From Pseudomonadota bacterium (GTDB lineage: Bacteria > Pseudomonadota > Gammaproteobacteria > Steroidobacterales > Steroidobacteraceae), in NCBI GenBank assembly GCA_023417315.1, contig JAEZFW010000036.1, positions 1 through 64,000 of the forward strand: a DNA stretch of 64,000 bases, written 5' to 3'. Positions within the stretch are counted from its first letter, which is position 1. Each line of letters starts with the position of its first letter. The position numbers were made by a program, and so were the translations under genes. Of the stretch, positions 60,627 through 64,000 are shown one piece after another. The notes under the pieces were generated by a model that saw nothing but the letters and a program-made list of their open reading frames with translations, did no database searches and was not told the origin of the DNA.

Positions 60627-62009
60627 TCAGCGCTGAGCCTGAGCCGTCGTGCCCTCGCGCTGCGCGGGCGGGCCGGAGTCGGTCGCGACCCAGTCCAGAA
60701 TGTCGATGTAGCTGCGGATGTTCTCGACGAAGCGCACGGGTTCCCATCCTCGCGCATAGCCGCGTTTCACTCTGGTGTACCACTTCGACTGGGTGAGCAA
60801 CGGGAGATGCTCGCGCACATCCGCCCACGAATCGGGGTTCTTGCCGTGCATCTGCGTCAGAATGCGCGCGTCTTCCAAGTGACCAAAGCCCACGTTGTAC
60901 GCCGCAAGGGTGAACCACGTGCGATCGGGTTCGAGAACGCGCTTCGGGATTTGGTTTCGGATCGAGACGAAATAACGCGCCCCACCGAAGATGCTCGCTC
61001 GCGGATCCAACCGATCGGAGACGCCCAGTGAGCGAGCGGTTTGTTCGGTCAGCATCATCAGACCGCGCACGCCCGTTGGCGAGGTGGCGAGCGGATTCCA
61101 ATGAGACTCCTGATAACCGATTGCGGCGAGCAGCCGCCAATCCACGCCTACTTCGGCTGCGGCCTCGCGGAACCAGTGTCGATACTGCGGCAAGCGCGTC
61201 GCGATGTGCTCCATGAAGACACGAGCCTGAATGTAGTCGAATCGCTCCGATCCTGCGTAGTACGTATCGAGGATCGACGCGAGCCTCCCCTCCGCCTTGA
61301 GCGAGGAGTAGAACGCAGTCACCCGCTGCAAGAGACTCGGATCGCGCGTGTCGACCGCCCATGCGAGCGCCTTGCCCTCCGATAAGTCGAACGCGATGCG
61401 GATATCGGGATGAAACGCGCGGCCGATCGCAAACTCATTGGAATCGGCGACGGTGTAATCGAATTCGCGACGCGAAAGCCGATAGAGGAGCTCTTCCGTT
61501 TCAGCAGCCGGGTTCTCCACCCACGCGAGGTTAGGATGGAGTAGACGCTGCTCCTCCAATGTCGCTGCATGCGCGCTGCCCGCGATGACCTCGATGTGCC
61601 CGAGCCCCGCCTGTTGAATCGTGCGGGGTCGGGACTCGCGTTGGCGAAAGATCAGATGCTCCTTGACCTGCTGATACGGAGGGCCGAATCCCGTATGCGG
61701 CGGGAGCTGCAAACCTCGCGTGAGACCCGCAGCAGCGATGTGCGCGCGTCTCGATTCGAGCTCGCGCAGGGCGTCCGCTACGTTCGGGACCGAATAGATG
61801 AAGAGCTTCACGCCGAGCTCCGCGGCGAAGCGGCTCGCGAGGTCGAACTCCGGGCCCTGCGGCCCCGACGCGCCCAAGTAGTACGCCGTGGGCAGATTGC
61901 GGGTGACGACGCGCAGCTCGCCTGAGCGCATGATCTGCTCGAGCACCGAGGGCGGTTGCGAGCACGTGCCGAGCAACAGCGTCGCGATGATGGCGAGCGC
62001 GGCTTTCAG
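60627..62009 (-). CDS. mltF: Membrane-bound lytic murein transglycosylase F
   Basis: Outer-membrane lipoprotein that cleaves peptidoglycan. An N-terminal solute-binding-like domain (LRVVTRNLPTAYYLG, GPEFDLASRFAAELG) precedes an SLT catalytic domain with the active Glu in GYQESHWNPLATSPTG and LAAYNVGFGHLEDAR. The probable start is CTG at 62009: it follows GGAGGG by six bases and yields KAALAIIATLLLGTCSQPP, a lipoprotein signal with Cys after LLGT. No ATG, GTG or TTG lies close; the next canonical start is a GTG at 62156, which would place 49 hydrophilic residues before the signal. Length is 460 aa from CTG. Confidence 0.9.
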   Translation of the reverse strand: MKAALAIIATLLLGTCSQPPSVLEQIMRSGELRVVTRNLPTAYYLGASGPQGPEFDLASRFAAELGVKLFIYSVPNVADALRELESRRAHIAAAGLTRGLQLPPHTGFGPPYQQVKEHLIFRQRESRPRTIQQAGLGHIEVIAGSAHAATLEEQRLLHPNLAWVENPAAETEELLYRLSRREFDYTVADSNEFAIGRAFHPDIRIAFDLSEGKALAWAVDTRDPSLLQRVTAFYSSLKAEGRLASILDTYYAGSERFDYIQARVFMEHIATRLPQYRHWFREAAAEVGVDWRLLAAIGYQESHWNPLATSPTGVRGLMMLTEQTARSLGVSDRLDPRASIFGGARYFVSIRNQIPKRVLEPDRTWFTLAAYNVGFGHLEDARILTQMHGKNPDSWADVREHLPLLTQSKWYTRVKRGYARGWEPVRFVENIRSYIDILDWVATDSGPPAQREGTTAQAQR

Positions 62010-62289
62010 AGGCAGCCCTCCACGGGGCGTGGTGCAGTCGCGGCTATGCCGGCGCTGCGCGGGTTGAAAGTGCCTGTCGGTGGAGCCACTGAGCGTTGCA
62101 CGCGTTCTTGAAGATGTGCTGGACCTACGAGGCGTAAGTGTACAGATCTTGGGCACGTATCCTCGTGCAGCTCGATCATTCCAGGGTTCACCTGCGCCTT
62201 GGATCCCAAGTTCGCGCCTCGCCTTTGTGTTCGGTGAGCAACTGAATATAGAATCGCGCCCCCGCTGGTGCGGCGACCGGCTGCTTTTT

Positions 62290-62382
62290 GGAGAGGTACC
62301 GAAGCGGTCACAACGGCACCGATTCGAAATCGGTTGAGGGCATTACGTCCCTACGAGGGTTCGAATCCCTCCCTCTCCGCCA
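62290..62382 (+). tRNA. tRNA-Ser(CGA)
   Basis: Plus-strand class II tRNA with acceptor GGAGAGG/CCTCTCC, long variable arm, T loop GGTTCGAATCC, discriminator G and an encoded CCA. Anticodon stem-loop ACCGA-TTCGAAA-TCGGT gives anticodon CGA. It stands alone and is followed within a few bases by an intrinsic terminator. Confidence 0.97.
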
Positions 62383-62386
62383 AAAC

Positions 62387-62416
62387 GAAAAGGCCCTCCT
62401 TGCGAGGGCCTTTTTC
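62387..62416 (+). terminator. Rho-independent terminator after tRNA-Ser
   Basis: Stem GAAAAGGCCCTC / GAGGGCCTTTTTC with loop CTTGC; the T run in the 3' arm makes a classic intrinsic terminator four bases after the tRNA CCA end. Confidence 0.9.
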
Positions 62417-62629
62417 GTTGTGGGGCGAGGGTGGGATTACAGAACCCCTGATCGGAGCTTTACCTTCTCGTCCTTCTTACACTTCTTACACGTCTCACCC
62501 TTCTTGCCCTTCTTACCCCGCTTACCTGCGCCCCGAGCCCCCCTGTAGGTACTACCCCGAACCTCCGCGGTGCCGAACTGTCCAACCCCTAGTCTTTACA
62601 CCCGTACGACCCGACCCCACACTGGCATC
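62417..62629. other. Gene-free stretch with pyrimidine word tract
   Basis: Between tRNA-Ser and the BepA-like gene. It holds CCTTCTTACACTTCTTACAC and further variants of CTTCTTACC/CTCACC to about 62530, resembling the 3' arm of a word hairpin whose 5' arm (GGTGGGATTAC, then AGAACCCCTGATCGG) is short or lost. The promoter of the protease gene should be in the right part; no clear -35/-10 pair was found. Confidence 0.5.
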
Positions 62630-64000
62630 GTGAAGTCATTCACCACACTTCTGCTCACCGCACTCTGCGTCTTTGCCGCAGCGCCAGTGGCGTCTGCGGA
62701 CCCGAACGATCTGCCGGATATGGGTAGCCCCGCGGAGGCGATGCTCTCCACCGAAGATGAGTATCAGATCGGTCGGATGATCGTGCGCGGCTTGCGCGAT
62801 TCGGATCAGATCCTCGAAGACCCGGAAGTGACGGACTACGTTCAGTCCCTCGGGGCGCGGCTTTCGAGCCACGCTACCGACGGCTCGCAGCGATTCACGT
62901 TCTTCACGGCGAAAGAGAACTCCATCAACGCGTTCGCGCTGCCGGGCGGATTCATCGGTGTGAATGCCGGTCTCGTGCTCGAGACCAAGAACGAGAGCGA
63001 GCTTGCGGGGGTGGTCGCGCACGAAATCGCGCACGTCACGCAACGCCACATCGCACGCAGCATCGCCGCGCAGAGCAAGAACAGTCTGGTCTCGACTGCG
63101 GCGATGCTGGCCGCCATCCTCATTGGCGCTGCCGGTGGCGGCGGCGGCGACATGGCCATGGCCGGAGTCGCGGCCGCACAAAGCCTGGCGATTCAGCAGC
63201 AGATCAGTTTCACGCGTTCGAACGAATCGGAAGCCGATCGCGTCGGGCTCGGCATCCTGGCGAATGCGGGTTTCGATCCGAATGGCATGCCGTCGTTCTT
63301 CGAAACCATGAGCCGTCTTGCGGGCGGACGCGACGTCAACATCCCCGAGATGTTGCGTACCCATCCGATCAGCAGCGCGCGTATCGCCGAGACGAAGGAG
63401 CGAGCGGTTCAGCTCGACGTGGAGCCGCAGCCGGAGAGCATCAGCTATTCGCTCATGAAGGAGCGTCTACGCGTCTTGTCGACGCCGCCCGGGCAGGATC
63501 CGCGCGAGTACTACGCGGCAATCATCGGCAATGATCCGGATGCGACGCCCGCACAGGTGTACGGTCGAGGCCTTGCGCTGATGCTCGCGGGCGACGCGGC
63601 GAAGGCCGTGCCTATCTTTAAGCGCTTGCGCGATGCCAACCCCGGCGTGACGCAATATCACACCGCGCTCGGCCAAGCTCAGTTGCTTGCCGGACAAATA
63701 GACGCATCCCTTGCCACCTTGAAAGGTGCACGCGAGCTCTTCCCGCGCAACGTGTCGGTCACGATGCGCTATGCGGAGTCGTTGATGCGCGCAGGCGATG
63801 CGCGCCGTGCTCACGAGATCCTTTTGGATCTATTCAATGTCGTGCCGCCGACGCCCGAGCAGGCGCGCTTCACGGCGCTCGCAGCGAATGCCGCGGGCGA
63901 CGTCGCGGATTCGTACTACTACATGTCGGAGTATCACCTCATGAGCGGTGACCTTCCGCTCGCGATGAACCAACTGCAACTGGCACTGGCCGTCCCCAAG
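62630..64000 (+). CDS. bepA: BepA-like M48 metalloprotease (3' end outside window)
   Basis: Frame open from the GTG at 62630 to the window edge, 457 codons, with no stop. Signal peptide MKSFTTLLLTALCVFAAAPV with ASA, then an M48 zinc-protease domain: NSINAFALPGGFIGVNAGL, the HExxH motif VVAHEIAHVTQRH, a glycine-rich loop and SEADRVGLGILANAGFDP. Downstream there are helical repeats of the TPR type (AVPIFKRLRDANP, LLAGQIDASLATLKGAREL). This is the layout of BepA/YfgC, a periplasmic protease and chaperone for outer-membrane protein assembly. The C-terminal TPR part is cut by the window end. Confidence 0.92.
   Translation, partial: MKSFTTLLLTALCVFAAAPVASADPNDLPDMGSPAEAMLSTEDEYQIGRMIVRGLRDSDQILEDPEVTDYVQSLGARLSSHATDGSQRFTFFTAKENSINAFALPGGFIGVNAGLVLETKNESELAGVVAHEIAHVTQRHIARSIAAQSKNSLVSTAAMLAAILIGAAGGGGGDMAMAGVAAAQSLAIQQQISFTRSNESEADRVGLGILANAGFDPNGMPSFFETMSRLAGGRDVNIPEMLRTHPISSARIAETKERAVQLDVEPQPESISYSLMKERLRVLSTPPGQDPREYYAAIIGNDPDATPAQVYGRGLALMLAGDAAKAVPIFKRLRDANPGVTQYHTALGQAQLLAGQIDASLATLKGARELFPRNVSVTMRYAESLMRAGDARRAHEILLDLFNVVPPTPEQARFTALAANAAGDVADSYYYMSEYHLMSGDLPLAMNQLQLALAVPK

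Overview
The window is 64 kb of GC-rich, tightly packed bacterial chromosome carrying almost only housekeeping genes. Their identity and order point to a gammaproteobacterium: cysS-ppi-lpxH; asd-fimV-truA-accD-folC-dedD-cvpA-purF; nrdR-ribD-ribE-ribB-ribH-nusB-thiL-pgpA; xseB-ispA-dxs; parE-parC; and EpmA/EpmB-type EF-P lysylation. MiaE, a DUF1820 protein, a RibB fused to a dead RibA half, a FimX-like protein and abundant intergenic hairpins suit the Xanthomonadales/Nevskiales/Steroidobacter side of the class. That placement is inference; no rRNA is present to settle it. No prophage, insertion sequence, CRISPR array or secondary-metabolite cluster was seen.

Layout. 1-1.3 kb: a minus-strand tRNA cluster (Pro, interrupted Arg copy, Arg, His, Lys, Leu) with a block of stacked stem-loops between Lys and His. 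1.5-6 kb: cysS and gltX (minus), then a periplasmic cyclophilin and lpxH (plus). 6.1-18.3 kb: one long minus-strand block asd-fimV-truA-accD-folC-dedD-cvpA-purF, continued by a receiver-like/Ser-Thr kinase gene translationally coupled to miaE. 18.5-27.8 kb: aroC and prmB (minus), then sco-psd-epmA-msrC, efp (minus), epmB and a FimX-like gene. 28-35 kb: parE-parC and a rubrerythrin/Fe-S reductase/DUF3501 cluster, all minus. 35.3-39.7 kb: xseB-ispA-dxs-folE2 (plus). 39.9-50 kb (minus): a kinase fused to a cyclic-nucleotide-binding domain; glyA-nrdR and the riboflavin genes with nusB, thiL and pgpA; a deacetylase-family gene. 50.2-64 kb: ettA, hutH and a membrane protein (plus), purL and a DUF1820 gene (minus), a lone T6SS-type FHA gene (plus), mltF (minus), tRNA-Ser and a truncated BepA-like protease gene (plus).

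The most unusual signal is not a protein. At more than twenty gene junctions, convergent or co-directional but not at the main divergent promoter gaps, there is an imperfect hairpin 50-200 bp long whose arms are tandem repeats of a short word. The word usually differs from locus to locus (GGCTGTA, GGCGGAC, GTTGACG, GGTGATG, GGCGATAG, ACTGGCC, GGTGACGA and others) while the layout is constant: a G-rich 5' arm, a tip that commonly reads AAGAA...TTCTT, and a C-rich 3' arm. Several genes take their stop codon from these elements. Three unrelated proteins (AccD, the GAF-type methionine sulfoxide reductase and the deacetylase) therefore share the C-terminal tail RTADGG. A second structured element, between tRNA-Lys and tRNA-His, is built from repeated stem-loop modules in two mirrored halves.

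The genes together cover tRNA charging and modification, purine, folate, riboflavin, isoprenoid and fatty-acid precursor synthesis, envelope lipid and peptidoglycan work, and pole/type IV pilus regulation (FimV- and FimX-like proteins).
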